From: Gemmatimonas sp.
GTDB lineage: Bacteria; Gemmatimonadota; Gemmatimonadetes; Gemmatimonadales; Gemmatimonadaceae
Assembly: GCF_027531815.1 (NCBI RefSeq)
Contig: NZ_JAPZSK010000005.1
Coordinates: 1-64,000, forward strand
Direction: 5' to 3'
DNA length: 64,000 nucleotides
The translations under genes were made by a program, and so were the position numbers. Shown here piece by piece: positions 45,966-54,752 of this stretch. Position 1 is the first letter of the stretch; every line of letters begins with the position of its first letter. The notes under the pieces are model-generated. The model saw only the letters and a program-made list of their open reading frames with translations, did no database searches and was not told the DNA's origin.

Positions 45966-47077
45966 AGTATCTCGCCGAGTTCCGCGACGGCGACATGGCA
46001 CAGAAGCTGGCCCGGGAGATCCGGGCCATGACGACCAAGCCCTGGGCGATCATGGAAGTGTGCGGAGGCCAGACGCACAGCATCCTGCGCAACGGCATCG
46101 ATCAGCTCCTCCCGCCGGAGATCGAACTCATTCACGGCCCCGGATGCCCGGTGTGCGTGACCCCGCTCGACATGATCGACAAGGCGCTGACCATCGCGGC
46201 GCTGCCAGACGTGATTTTCACCAGCTTCGGTGACATGCTGCGCGTGCCAGGCAGCGACCGCGATCTGTTCCGCGTAAAGAGTGACGGCGGGGATGTCCGC
46301 ATCGTCTATTCGCCCCTTGATGCCGTGCAAATCGCGCGCGAAAACCCGGCCAAGCAGGTGGTGTTCTTTGGCATTGGCTTCGAGACCACCGCGCCGGCGA
46401 ATGCGATGGCCGTACATATCGCGAAGCGCGAAGGGTTGAAGAACTTCTCCATGCTCGTCTCGCACGTGCTGGTGCCACCCGCCATCGACGCGATCATGTC
46501 GGCGCCAGGCAACCGCGTGCAGGCGTTCCTTGCGGCTGGCCATGTGTGCAGCGTGATGGGGTTCTGGCAGTATCCGCCGCTGGCCGCACGTCACCAGGTA
46601 CCGATCGTGATTACCGGCTTCGAACCGCTGGACGTGCTGGAAGGGATTCGCCGCACCGTGCAGTGCCTCGAGAACGACGAAGCGCGGGTGGACAATGCCT
46701 ATGCACGCGTGGTCACCTTCGACGGCAACGCGCCCGCTCAGGCGCTGCTCGAAGAGGTGTTTGCGGTCACCGACCGTGCCTGGCGCGGCATTGGTGTCAT
46801 TCCGGCCAGCGGTTGGCGCCTCAGCGACGCGTATGCGGACTACGACGCCGAGCACCGGTTCAATGTCGGTGCCATTCGCACGACGGAAAGCTCGCTCTGT
46901 CGCGCTGGGGAGGTGCTGCAGGGCGCGATCAAGCCGAGTCAGTGCGAGGCGTTTGGCAAGCAGTGTACGCCGCGTGCACCGCTTGGCGCCACGATGGTGT
47001 CCAGTGAGGGGGCCTGCGCCGCGTACTTCAATTATGGTCGCTTCCACACCCTCGAACGGGCCACGTCCATTGCCTGA
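45962..47077 (+). CDS. hypD: Hydrogenase maturation iron-sulfur protein HypD
   Basis: HypD holds the [4Fe-4S] cluster and assembles Fe(CN)2CO with HypC. The 371-aa product has [25 protein letters not shown], and the C-terminal [23 protein letters not shown] region with cluster cysteines. The length is standard. The start is GTG 45962, overlapping the hypC stop by four bases. The last codons overlap the probable TTG start of hypE by eight bases. Confidence 0.95.
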   Translation: MKYLAEFRDGDMAQKLAREIRAMTTKPWAIMEVCGGQTHSILRNGIDQLLPPEIELIHGPGCPVCVTPLDMIDKALTIAALPDVIFTSFGDMLRVPGSDRDLFRVKSDGGDVRIVYSPLDAVQIARENPAKQVVFFGIGFETTAPANAMAVHIAKREGLKNFSMLVSHVLVPPAIDAIMSAPGNRVQAFLAAGHVCSVMGFWQYPPLAARHQVPIVITGFEPLDVLEGIRRTVQCLENDEARVDNAYARVVTFDGNAPAQALLEEVFAVTDRAWRGIGVIPASGWRLSDAYADYDAEHRFNVGAIRTTESSLCRAGEVLQGAIKPSQCEAFGKQCTPRAPLGATMVSSEGACAAYFNYGRFHTLERATSIA

Positions 47078-48125
47078 AGCGATTGGCACCACCTGGACGT
47101 GTCCGCTGCCGCTGCGTGATTATCCTACCATCGTGATCGGGCACGGCGGCGGCGGGCAGTTGGGCAACGAGCTCGTCGAGCACCTGTTCAGGCCGGCGTT
47201 CAGCAACGACGTGCTGGATCGCATGGCCGATTCGGCGGTGCTTACACTGCCGCCGGGCCGCCTTGCGTATTCCACGGACAGTTTCGTGGTGCGTCCGCTC
47301 GAATTTCCGGGTGGCAGCATTGGCGCGCTGGCTGTGAACGGCACTGTGAACGACCTCGCGATGAGTGGTGCCACGCCGCTGTATCTGAGTGTGGGCTTCA
47401 TTTTGGAAGAAGGGCTGCCCATGGCGACCCTTGGCCGCATCGTGAGTGACATGGCGCAGGCCGCGAAGGACGCTGGCATACGCATCGTCACCGGAGACAC
47501 CAAGGTCGTGGAACGCGGCCATGGAGACGGCTGCTACATCAACACGTCGGGTATCGGCGTGATCGCCGACCACGTGCGCATTGCGCCGCAACGTGCGCAG
47601 GTGGGTGACCGGGTGATCGTCAGCGGCACCATTGGCGATCACGGCATGGCCATCATGAGCGTGCGCCAAGGACTCGAGTTCGACACCACCATCGTGAGCG
47701 ACTGTGCGCCGCTGAACGGTCTGGTGGAGTCCATGCTGAGCGTGACGACCGACATCCACGTGCTCCGCGACCCCACGCGCGGCGGGGTGGCGTCATCGCT
47801 GAACGAAATTGCGAGTGCTGCCGGGGTGGGTATCGTCATCCGCGAAGCGGCGTTGCCGGTGCTGCCGCAGGTCGCCTCGGCGTGCGAGATCCTGGGCATG
47901 GACCCCATCTTCGTTGCCAATGAAGGGAAGCTGCTGGCCATTGTTCCGCCAGAGCACGCGGAGGCTGTGCTGGCCGCTATGCGGGCGCATCCACGGGGCG
48001 CGAACGCGGCCATTATCGGTGAGGTCACGTCCGCACATCCAGGGATGTTGGTGGCCCGAACAGCCATTGGTGCCCAGCGGGTGATCGCCATGCAGATTGG
48101 CGAGCAGCTCCCGCGGATTTGCTGA
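47070..48125 (+). CDS. hypE: Hydrogenase maturation protein HypE
   Basis: HypE dehydrates the C-terminal thiocarboxamide to a thiocyanate, the CN donor. The 351-aa product ends with the required PRIC, so C351 is the acceptor. The ATP-binding domain has [13 protein letters not shown] and [16 protein letters not shown] 47070 is the probable start; it overlaps hypD by eight bases and no ATG or GTG fits the N-terminus better. It is the last gene of the main hydrogenase operon. A GC hairpin (48153-48177) follows. Confidence 0.93.
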   Translation: MPEAIGTTWTCPLPLRDYPTIVIGHGGGGQLGNELVEHLFRPAFSNDVLDRMADSAVLTLPPGRLAYSTDSFVVRPLEFPGGSIGALAVNGTVNDLAMSGATPLYLSVGFILEEGLPMATLGRIVSDMAQAAKDAGIRIVTGDTKVVERGHGDGCYINTSGIGVIADHVRIAPQRAQVGDRVIVSGTIGDHGMAIMSVRQGLEFDTTIVSDCAPLNGLVESMLSVTTDIHVLRDPTRGGVASSLNEIASAAGVGIVIREAALPVLPQVASACEILGMDPIFVANEGKLLAIVPPEHAEAVLAAMRAHPRGANAAIIGEVTSAHPGMLVARTAIGAQRVIAMQIGEQLPRIC

Positions 48126-48152
48126 CCGTCTAGCCGTGTGCGGTCCAGGCCC

Positions 48153-48177
48153 CGGCCCCGTCCGCAAGAAGGGGCCG
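48153..48177 (+). terminator. Hairpin after hypE
   Basis: CGGCCCC (48153-48159) pairs with GGGGCCG (48171-48177), loop 11 bases. It lies 28 bases after hypE. No T run follows, so it is a weak terminator candidate. Confidence 0.45.
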
Positions 48178-48257
48178 AGGTGCGGACGCGAGGACAGGTG
48201 GTCGCCGCTGGCGTGCCGTGGGTCTCGCGGCGCTCCGATTTGACTAAGTTTCGGGGT

Positions 48258-49178
<921 letters not shown>

Positions 49179-50237
49179 GTGAGCACCGCGCTGCGCATGC
49201 CCGCCGAATGGGAGCGTCACGACGCCACCTGGATTGGCTGGCCGCATCACGAGCCCGATTGGCCCGGCAAGTTCGCCCCCATTCCCTGGGTGTACACCGA
49301 AATCGTGCGGGCCCTCGGCCGGTTCGAGCGCGTGGAAATTCTTTGCCACAACGCGCAGGTGGCCGAGGAGGCGCGCGCGTGTCTCACGCTGCACGGCGTT
49401 GAGGAGGGGCAGTATCGCCTGCATCTGCAGCCCACCGATCGCGTGTGGCTGCGTGACTCGGGCGCCACCGGCGTGCACCGCGCCGACGGCAGCACCGCGC
49501 TCGTGCGCTGGGGCTTCAACGCGTGGGCCAAGTACGACAACTTCGCGCTCGACGCCGAGGTGCCGGCGCGCATGGCGGCGATCAGCGGCCTGCCGGTCAT
49601 CACCGCCGTGCGCCACGACAACGGCCAGCCGCTCATCCTCGAAGGCGGCGGCATTGAGACGGACGGGGCCGGCACACTGCTCGTGACCGAGGAGTGGCTG
49701 CTCAGCGATGTGCAGGTGCGCAACCCGGGGTACACCCGCGGCGACTACGAGCGCGCCTTTCGCGAGTATCTGGGCATCACCCACACCATCTGGCTGGGCG
49801 AAGGGTGCGTGGGTGACGACACGCACGGACACATCGACGACATCGCCCGCTTCGTCGCGCCGGGTGTCGTGGTGCTCGCGCACGAGGAAGACGCGAGCGA
49901 CGAGAACCACTCGCGCTCGCTCGGCAACCTGCATCGCCTGCAGCGGGCGCACGATGCAGGGGGCCGGCCGCTCGAGGTGGTCACCCTGCCCTTCCCGCGC
50001 GCCGTGATCATGGACGGCATGCGCCTCCCGGCCAGCTACGCGAACTTCTACGTAGCCAACGGCGTATGCATAGTGCCCACGTTCAACGACCGGAACGATC
50101 GGCGGGCGCTCGATATCCTTGCCGATCTCATGCCCCGGCACGAGATCGTGGGTATTCATGCGGTGGATCTGGTGTGGGGGCTGGGCACACTGCACTGCCT
50201 GTCGCAGCAGCAGCCCGCAGCACGGAGCGGATCATGA
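49179..50237 (+). CDS. aguA: Agmatine deiminase
   Basis: AguA converts agmatine to N-carbamoylputrescine, the step before AguB. The 352-aa product has the guanidine-group hydrolase fold with WLRDSGAT, EGGGIE, GDDTHGHIDD and the catalytic C340 in GTLHCLSQQQP. The start GTG at 49179 is immediately after the aguB stop. Its stop overlaps the next gene by four bases. The order amidase then deiminase makes a complete agmatine to putrescine route. Confidence 0.95.
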   Translation: MSTALRMPAEWERHDATWIGWPHHEPDWPGKFAPIPWVYTEIVRALGRFERVEILCHNAQVAEEARACLTLHGVEEGQYRLHLQPTDRVWLRDSGATGVHRADGSTALVRWGFNAWAKYDNFALDAEVPARMAAISGLPVITAVRHDNGQPLILEGGGIETDGAGTLLVTEEWLLSDVQVRNPGYTRGDYERAFREYLGITHTIWLGEGCVGDDTHGHIDDIARFVAPGVVVLAHEEDASDENHSRSLGNLHRLQRAHDAGGRPLEVVTLPFPRAVIMDGMRLPASYANFYVANGVCIVPTFNDRNDRRALDILADLMPRHEIVGIHAVDLVWGLGTLHCLSQQQPAARSGS

Positions 50238-50839
50238 ACGGTGACGACATGCGCGAACCGGAGAGCGCCGGGGCATCGAAGCCCAACGACCCGGAGTTGC
50301 CGCGGTGGGCGCGACAGACGCCCGCCGGCGACGACTTCAGCGAGGAGCGCATGGCCGCGTACTTCGGTCCCAAGTGGGAATCGTCGTACAAGCGCAAGCT
50401 CGCGCCGTTCCTGGCCGATCCCAGCTTCGTGCCCACGTGGAACTGGCCGGCGGCCATCGCCTTCCCGCCCGCCTGGTTCCTGTACCGCAAGCTGTACGTG
50501 CCCTTCACGCTCTTCTTCCTGGTGCCGGGATTCGTCTTCCGGTGGCTCACCGGGTCGGACACGCCGCAAACGGTGGTGGAGCTGTCGAAGCCGGAAAACG
50601 AGTGGCTGCAGGTGATGAGCGTGGCCGTGTTCGTGTCGTCGAGCCTCGCCGCCGGGGGGACCGCCAACTGGTTTCTCTTTCGACGTGCCCGCGCCGCCAG
50701 CCGACTGGTATCCATGCAGGGGGTCTCCAGCAGCGAAGCGCTCGACCTGATGCGGCGCATCGGCGGCGTGAACCGCACGGCCACCTCGCTCTTCGTGGTC
50801 CTCATGATCGTGGTCACCCTCATGCAGTTCGGGGGATGA
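50234..50839 (+). CDS. DUF2628 membrane protein
   Basis: This 201-aa protein resembles DUF2628. After an acidic start (1-35), FGPKWESSYKRKLAPFL and FVPTWNWPAAIAFPPAWFLYRKLY match the domain's motif pattern (W..Y, nW.A..F...W.lYRK). Three hydrophobic segments follow (about 75-100, 128-148, 182-200). The function of DUF2628 is unknown. It is translationally coupled to aguA by a four-base overlap, although nothing connects it with polyamines except the position. The ECF operon begins 114 bases later. Confidence 0.7.
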   Translation: MNGDDMREPESAGASKPNDPELPRWARQTPAGDDFSEERMAAYFGPKWESSYKRKLAPFLADPSFVPTWNWPAAIAFPPAWFLYRKLYVPFTLFFLVPGFVFRWLTGSDTPQTVVELSKPENEWLQVMSVAVFVSSSLAAGGTANWFLFRRARAASRLVSMQGVSSSEALDLMRRIGGVNRTATSLFVVLMIVVTLMQFGG

Positions 50840-50953
50840 CGGCCCGCGGCCCCGGGGTGATCGGCCGCACGCGTGGTGCGCGAGGCGGTCGGGGTGGGCA
50901 GGTCGGTCTCGAGGGTGAGGTGACGCCCCCTCAGGGTACGCTGTTGTCCCACG

Positions 50954-51499
50954 ATGACTGACGCCGAGTTGGTCGTCCGCACCCGGGCCGGTGATCCGGA
51001 GGCGTTCGGATCGCTGGTGGCACGGTATTACGACGCGTGCTGGCGGTTCGCGTACCACATGCTGGGAGAGCGCGCCGATGCCGAGGACGTGGTTCAGGAC
51101 AGCTTTCTGCGCGCGTATCTGGCCATTGGCCGCTACGACGAGCGCGATCAGTTCCGTGGCTGGCTCTTCCGCATCCTGACCAACCAGTGCCGCAACTACC
51201 TCACGTCGCGCGGACGGCGCACCAAACGGTTCGTGCAGGACGACCTCGCCATCGAGTCGGCCGCGGCGCCCCCGCCGGGGCTGGCGCCCGGTGTGGAAGA
51301 CGACGTGCTTATCCGGGCGCTGGCGCAACTCGATCCGCTGCAGCGGGAGGCGTTGCTGCTCAAGTACGCCGAGGGGCTCGAGTACGCCGAAATGTCCGCC
51401 ATGACGGGGGCCGGCGAATCGGCGCTCAAGATGCGCGTCAAGCGCGGCAGCGAGCGGTTGCGCGCCATGCTGTCGGCTTCGCCGGAGCAATCGTCGTGA
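50954..51499 (+). CDS. ECF-subfamily RNA polymerase sigma factor
   Basis: This 181-aa sigma factor has region 2 (FGSLVARYYDACWRFAYHMLGERADAEDVVQDSFLRAYL) with the DAEDVVQDSF motif, and region 4 (LDPLQREALLLKYAEGLEYAEMSAMTG, then KMRVKRGSERL). It lacks extra domains. Typically an adjacent gene encodes an anti-sigma factor; here the next gene is a single-pass membrane protein without the zinc anti-sigma motif. It opens a four-gene operon that includes glycogen-binding-type proteins, so its regulon may involve carbohydrate or envelope sensing. Confidence 0.93.
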   Translation: MTDAELVVRTRAGDPEAFGSLVARYYDACWRFAYHMLGERADAEDVVQDSFLRAYLAIGRYDERDQFRGWLFRILTNQCRNYLTSRGRRTKRFVQDDLAIESAAAPPPGLAPGVEDDVLIRALAQLDPLQREALLLKYAEGLEYAEMSAMTGAGESALKMRVKRGSERLRAMLSASPEQSS

Positions 51500-51595
51500 T
51501 ACGGCGTATTATTGCGATCATGCCTGCGTTCCCGGGCGGCACCGCCGCCATGCCGCTATCCCCAAGGGTGCCCATCGCGGGGCCCGGGAGGCGTC

Positions 51596-52285
51596 GTGAC
51601 CGCTGACGACCGACACGGTCCGGCCCCCGAGGGCGTGCATGATCTGCACGATCTGCACGACCCGTACGCCGAGGCCATCACCGCTCGGCTTCGCCGCTCG
51701 TACGAGGCGCAGGCGCCCCATGGCGGGGAGCACGTGGCGCAGGTGGTGCGGGCCGTGATCGCCGCCGCGGCCGCGGCCGCCGCGCCCGCGGCCGCTGTCC
51801 CACGCGCCGCCCCTTCCGCCGGGGTGTCCTCGCGCACCGCTCCCCCCCGCTGGTGGTGGGGAGCGGCGGCGGCAGCCGTGCTCATGATCGTGGTGGCGCG
51901 GCCGTGGCGCCCCGACGTGCACCAGCGCGAGGCCGATAGCGCCCTGGCGGTGGGGGGTGCGCGTTCGCTGCCCTCACCCGCGGCGCCGGCAGCGCCCGCC
52001 GCGCGCGAGGGCACTGTGCGCTTCACCTTGTCGGTGGCCGACAACGCGCGGGCGGTGGCGCTCGTGGGTGATTTCAACGGCTGGGACACCGCCGCGACCC
52101 CCATGGTGCAGCAGGGAACCGACGGGAGCTGGACGGCGCAGGTGCCGCTCGAACCCGGTCGTCACGAGTACGCCTTCGTGGTGGACGGCGAGCGGTGGCT
52201 GGTCGATCCGCTGGCGCCGCAGGTGGAGAATGCCGGGTTCGGCCCCACCAACGCGATGGTGGTGAACGGGCGAGGCGGCAAATGA
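51596..52285 (+). CDS. Single-pass membrane protein with a glycogen-binding (AMPK/CBM48-like) domain
   Basis: This 229-aa protein has an N-terminal cytoplasmic part (1-80), one membrane segment (86-101) and an extracytoplasmic glycogen-binding-like domain (141-223). That domain reads VALVGDFNGWDTAATPM, GSWTAQVPLEPGRHEYAFVVDGERWLVDP, the E-set pattern of AMPK-beta and isoamylase N-terminal domains. Its position after the sigma gene and its topology suggest an anti-sigma factor, but no zinc HxxxCxxC motif is present. GTG 51596 has GGGAGG five bases upstream. It overlaps the next gene by four bases. Confidence 0.75.
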   Translation: MTADDRHGPAPEGVHDLHDLHDPYAEAITARLRRSYEAQAPHGGEHVAQVVRAVIAAAAAAAAPAAAVPRAAPSAGVSSRTAPPRWWWGAAAAAVLMIVVARPWRPDVHQREADSALAVGGARSLPSPAAPAAPAAREGTVRFTLSVADNARAVALVGDFNGWDTAATPMVQQGTDGSWTAQVPLEPGRHEYAFVVDGERWLVDPLAPQVENAGFGPTNAMVVNGRGGK

Positions 52286-53001
52286 CGCTGTCCACGGTGT
52301 GGCTGCTCGCCGCCCAACTGGCCAGCGCCACCACGCCGGCGGGATCGGCCGACACCATTCTCGTGCCCCCCGCACGCGCGCCCGCCTCGCAAACGGCGGT
52401 GGCGCGGCGCGACCAGCAGGCCTTCGACGGCAGCCGCTTCGATTCGCTCACCGCCAATGCGCTGCGGGCGCTGTTCGACGATGCGGCCGCAGCCGGACTG
52501 CCGGTGCGGCCGCTGGTGAACCGCGCACTGGAAGGGGCGGCGCGACGTACCACGAGCGAGCGCATCCTGCGTGTGGTGCGCGAGCATGCGCTGGCGCTGC
52601 GTGATGCCAAGCAGGCGTTGGGGGACCGCAGCAGCGACGATGAGCTCGAGGCCGGCGCCATTGCCCTGCGCGCCGGACTCGACCGTCGCGCCCTCGAGAT
52701 GGTGCGCAGCAGTCGCGCCAGGTCGCCGGTGGTCGTTCCCCTGGTGGTGCTCACCGACCTCGTGCGCCGCGGTGTACCGGCGGCCACCGCCCAGGAGGCG
52801 GTCGCCACGCTTGGCCGTGCCCCGCGTGCCGACGACACCCTGCTGGGGCTGCAGGCCACGGTGGCCAAGAACGCGCAGCGCGGTCCCGGGATGGCTGTCG
52901 ACGCCCTGAATCGTTACGTTAAGGCCGTGGTAGTGACGGCGCCCGAAGCGGCGGCGTCCACATCTTCCGACCGCAAACCGGTCCGCCCACCCACCCCGTG
53001 A
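52282..53001 (+). CDS. Hypothetical secreted protein, ECF operon
   Basis: I do not recognise this 239-aa protein. It has a possible signal peptide (TLSTVWLLAAQLASA) then a long helical region rich in Ala, Arg, Asp and Leu. The middle (60-170) has helices around NRALEGAARR, REHALALRDAKQAL and GAIALRAGLDRRALEM, with no cysteine. The tail is low complexity. It overlaps both neighbours by four bases, so it is coupled to the two glycogen-binding proteins and probably works with them in the periplasm. Function unknown. Confidence 0.65.
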   Translation: MTLSTVWLLAAQLASATTPAGSADTILVPPARAPASQTAVARRDQQAFDGSRFDSLTANALRALFDDAAAAGLPVRPLVNRALEGAARRTTSERILRVVREHALALRDAKQALGDRSSDDELEAGAIALRAGLDRRALEMVRSSRARSPVVVPLVVLTDLVRRGVPAATAQEAVATLGRAPRADDTLLGLQATVAKNAQRGPGMAVDALNRYVKAVVVTAPEAAASTSSDRKPVRPPTP

Positions 53002-54464
53002 CGCCTCGCCGCCGTTCCATCCGCGCGTCGCGCTGCCGCTCCCTGCCGAGCAGCGGATGGGTCATGCCGTGTGCGCTGCTGGCCGTCGGTAGCCCTGCCG
53101 AGCGGCTGCTGGCGCAGGTGCGGGGCGATGCCCCGATGGTGCCCGCCGCCACCATCGGTCCGGTCACCGATGCCCCCACCTTTTCGGTGCTCGGACTGGC
53201 GTCGCTCCCCGATGGCGGCGGCAGCGCGCTGTCGCAGCGCAACGATGTCTGGCTGGGCGCCACGCAGGCCGTGGGTCGACTGGGCCCCGTGCGCTTCGCG
53301 GCGCTGGCCAGCGGCAACGTGCGCGTGGAAGACGGCTTCTCGAATGGCCCCAACGCGCAGGGGCTGCTCACGCTGCGCGCACGGGCCCGAGTGGGTGAGA
53401 ACCGGCTGTGGAGCGCGGTGAGCTACGGCCGTTCGGCGTTCAACGGCAATCCTTCGGCGGGGCTCTACAACGACGCGCTCATGCCGTCGCCACGCGGCGG
53501 CAGCGACGTGGGCATCATGACGGCCGTTTCGAGTGCCATGTCCAGCGACACCACCGTGACCCGGCGCGTGGATGCAGGACAGCTGGCGCGACTCGAGGCG
53601 GGCATGGTCACCACGTACGCGGGCGTGGAGTTCGCCTTCGGCATGTCGTTCGAGCGTGCCACGCGTGTCACCACGCAAACCATGACACTCGATGTGCCGC
53701 GGGTGTCCATGAGCGTGCCATCCAGTGCGGGCGAGGTGATCAACACGGCCTCCCTGCGCACCATGCAGCGGCGCGATGTGGCCACCGGCATTGCGTCGGT
53801 GGGCTTCAACACCGGCCAGACGCAGTGGCTCATGTCGGTCACCGCCCCCGTGGCAAGCTGGGTGAACAACGACGCGCTCGCGCCACGCGCGCAGGCAGTG
53901 CCCACCGTGGCCTCGCTGGCCGTGGTGCAGCCCATCACCGGCTGGCTGTCGCTGGTGGGCGCCGCCGCCACCAACCCGGCCACGCTGGGCGGGGCGATGC
54001 TGCGCGACGAGCTGCGCGATCGCCACCGGTCGCGACTCTCCCCGGTGGTGGCGCTGGGGGTGCGGCTGTCGCGTTTGCCGTGGCGCGACCACGACGGTAC
54101 GCCCACCGGCATTCTCGCCTTCGAAACGCGCACGTTGGGCGTGGTGGACAGTGCGTCACTCGAGCAGGTGGACCATGGCCCCGAAGACAGCGCCATGGCC
54201 ACGCGCGACACGCTGCGCGTGGTGTTGCTGGTGGACGCGCCGCGCGCCGAAAGCGTGGAGCTCATGGGCGACGCCACGCAGTGGAGCGTGACGCGCCTGC
54301 GCCGCCTGCCCAATGGTCGCTGGCGCGCCGAGCTCAAGCTGCCCCCGGGCGCGCATCGTGTGGCGGTACGCGCCGACGGCGGCGCCTGGATTGCGCCGCC
54401 GGGGCTCCCCATTGGCAACGACGAGTTCGGCAGTCCCGTGGGGCTGCTGATCGTGCGGCGGTGA
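52998..54464 (+). CDS. Predicted outer-membrane barrel with C-terminal glycogen-binding-like domain
   Basis: This 488-aa protein has a basic N-terminus and a hydrophobic segment at about 20-40 that may be a signal. It then has a long region (about 55-385) of alternating hydrophobic and polar residues typical of a beta-barrel. The last 85 residues are an E-set/glycogen-binding domain: SVELMGDATQWSVTRLRRLPNG, RWRAELKLPPGAHRVAVRADGG. It overlaps the 239-aa gene by four bases (GTG start). A GC hairpin terminator (54571-54598) lies about 100 bases after the stop. It may sense or bind glucans at the surface. The barrel call is from pattern only. Confidence 0.65.
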   Translation: MTPRRRSIRASRCRSLPSSGWVMPCALLAVGSPAERLLAQVRGDAPMVPAATIGPVTDAPTFSVLGLASLPDGGGSALSQRNDVWLGATQAVGRLGPVRFAALASGNVRVEDGFSNGPNAQGLLTLRARARVGENRLWSAVSYGRSAFNGNPSAGLYNDALMPSPRGGSDVGIMTAVSSAMSSDTTVTRRVDAGQLARLEAGMVTTYAGVEFAFGMSFERATRVTTQTMTLDVPRVSMSVPSSAGEVINTASLRTMQRRDVATGIASVGFNTGQTQWLMSVTAPVASWVNNDALAPRAQAVPTVASLAVVQPITGWLSLVGAAATNPATLGGAMLRDELRDRHRSRLSPVVALGVRLSRLPWRDHDGTPTGILAFETRTLGVVDSASLEQVDHGPEDSAMATRDTLRVVLLVDAPRAESVELMGDATQWSVTRLRRLPNGRWRAELKLPPGAHRVAVRADGGAWIAPPGLPIGNDEFGSPVGLLIVRR

Positions 54465-54511
54465 GGGGGAGGCGAGGCGGCGGGGGCGTGTGTGCGCCGA
54501 AAAGCAAACAG

Positions 54512-54706
54512 CAGACGGCAGACGGCAGGAACAACAGTGGGCAGTACGGCAGGGATGTGGTCGAACAAAACGGGCGCCACTGCTTCGCAGGGCGCCCGAT
54601 TTCCTTTGCGGTGGGGACATCGGCGGCGGCGCGCAGCGCACGCCGCCGTGTTGTTCTTCCGCATTCCTGCGTACTGCGTGCTGTAGTTCCTGCCGTCTGC
54701 CGTCTG
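54512..54706. repeat. Inverted heptad element with terminator hairpins between convergent genes
   Basis: Bases 54512-54532 are the exact reverse complement of 54686-54706 (21 of 21). The unit is a 7-bp repeat GACGGCA, with further degenerate copies outside. Between the arms, CGGGCGCC (54571-54578) pairs with GGCGCCCG (54591-54598) around an inner CTGCttcGCAG stem. A second GC hairpin spans 54621-54648, followed by TGTTGTTCTT. The element fills the gap between the outer-membrane gene and the convergent secreted protein. Confidence 0.85.
54571..54605 (+). terminator. Terminator hairpin of the ECF operon
   Basis: A near-perfect stem (CGGGCGCC, one bulged A, inner CTGC/GCAG, GGCGCCCG) is followed by ATTTCCTTT. 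It lies about 107 bases after the last operon gene, inside the inverted heptad element. Confidence 0.7.
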
Positions 54707-54752
54707 GCGGGTTGCTCGCTGGCGCAGACTCACGCCGCCCCGCCGCCCCGCC

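Noticed and set aside
30740-48125. Recent horizontal transfer of the whole hydrogenase locus
   Set aside because: Start/overlap style and GC-rich codon use resemble the rest of the window, apart from a slightly lower GC in hypF. There are no flanking mobile genes, tRNA or direct repeats.
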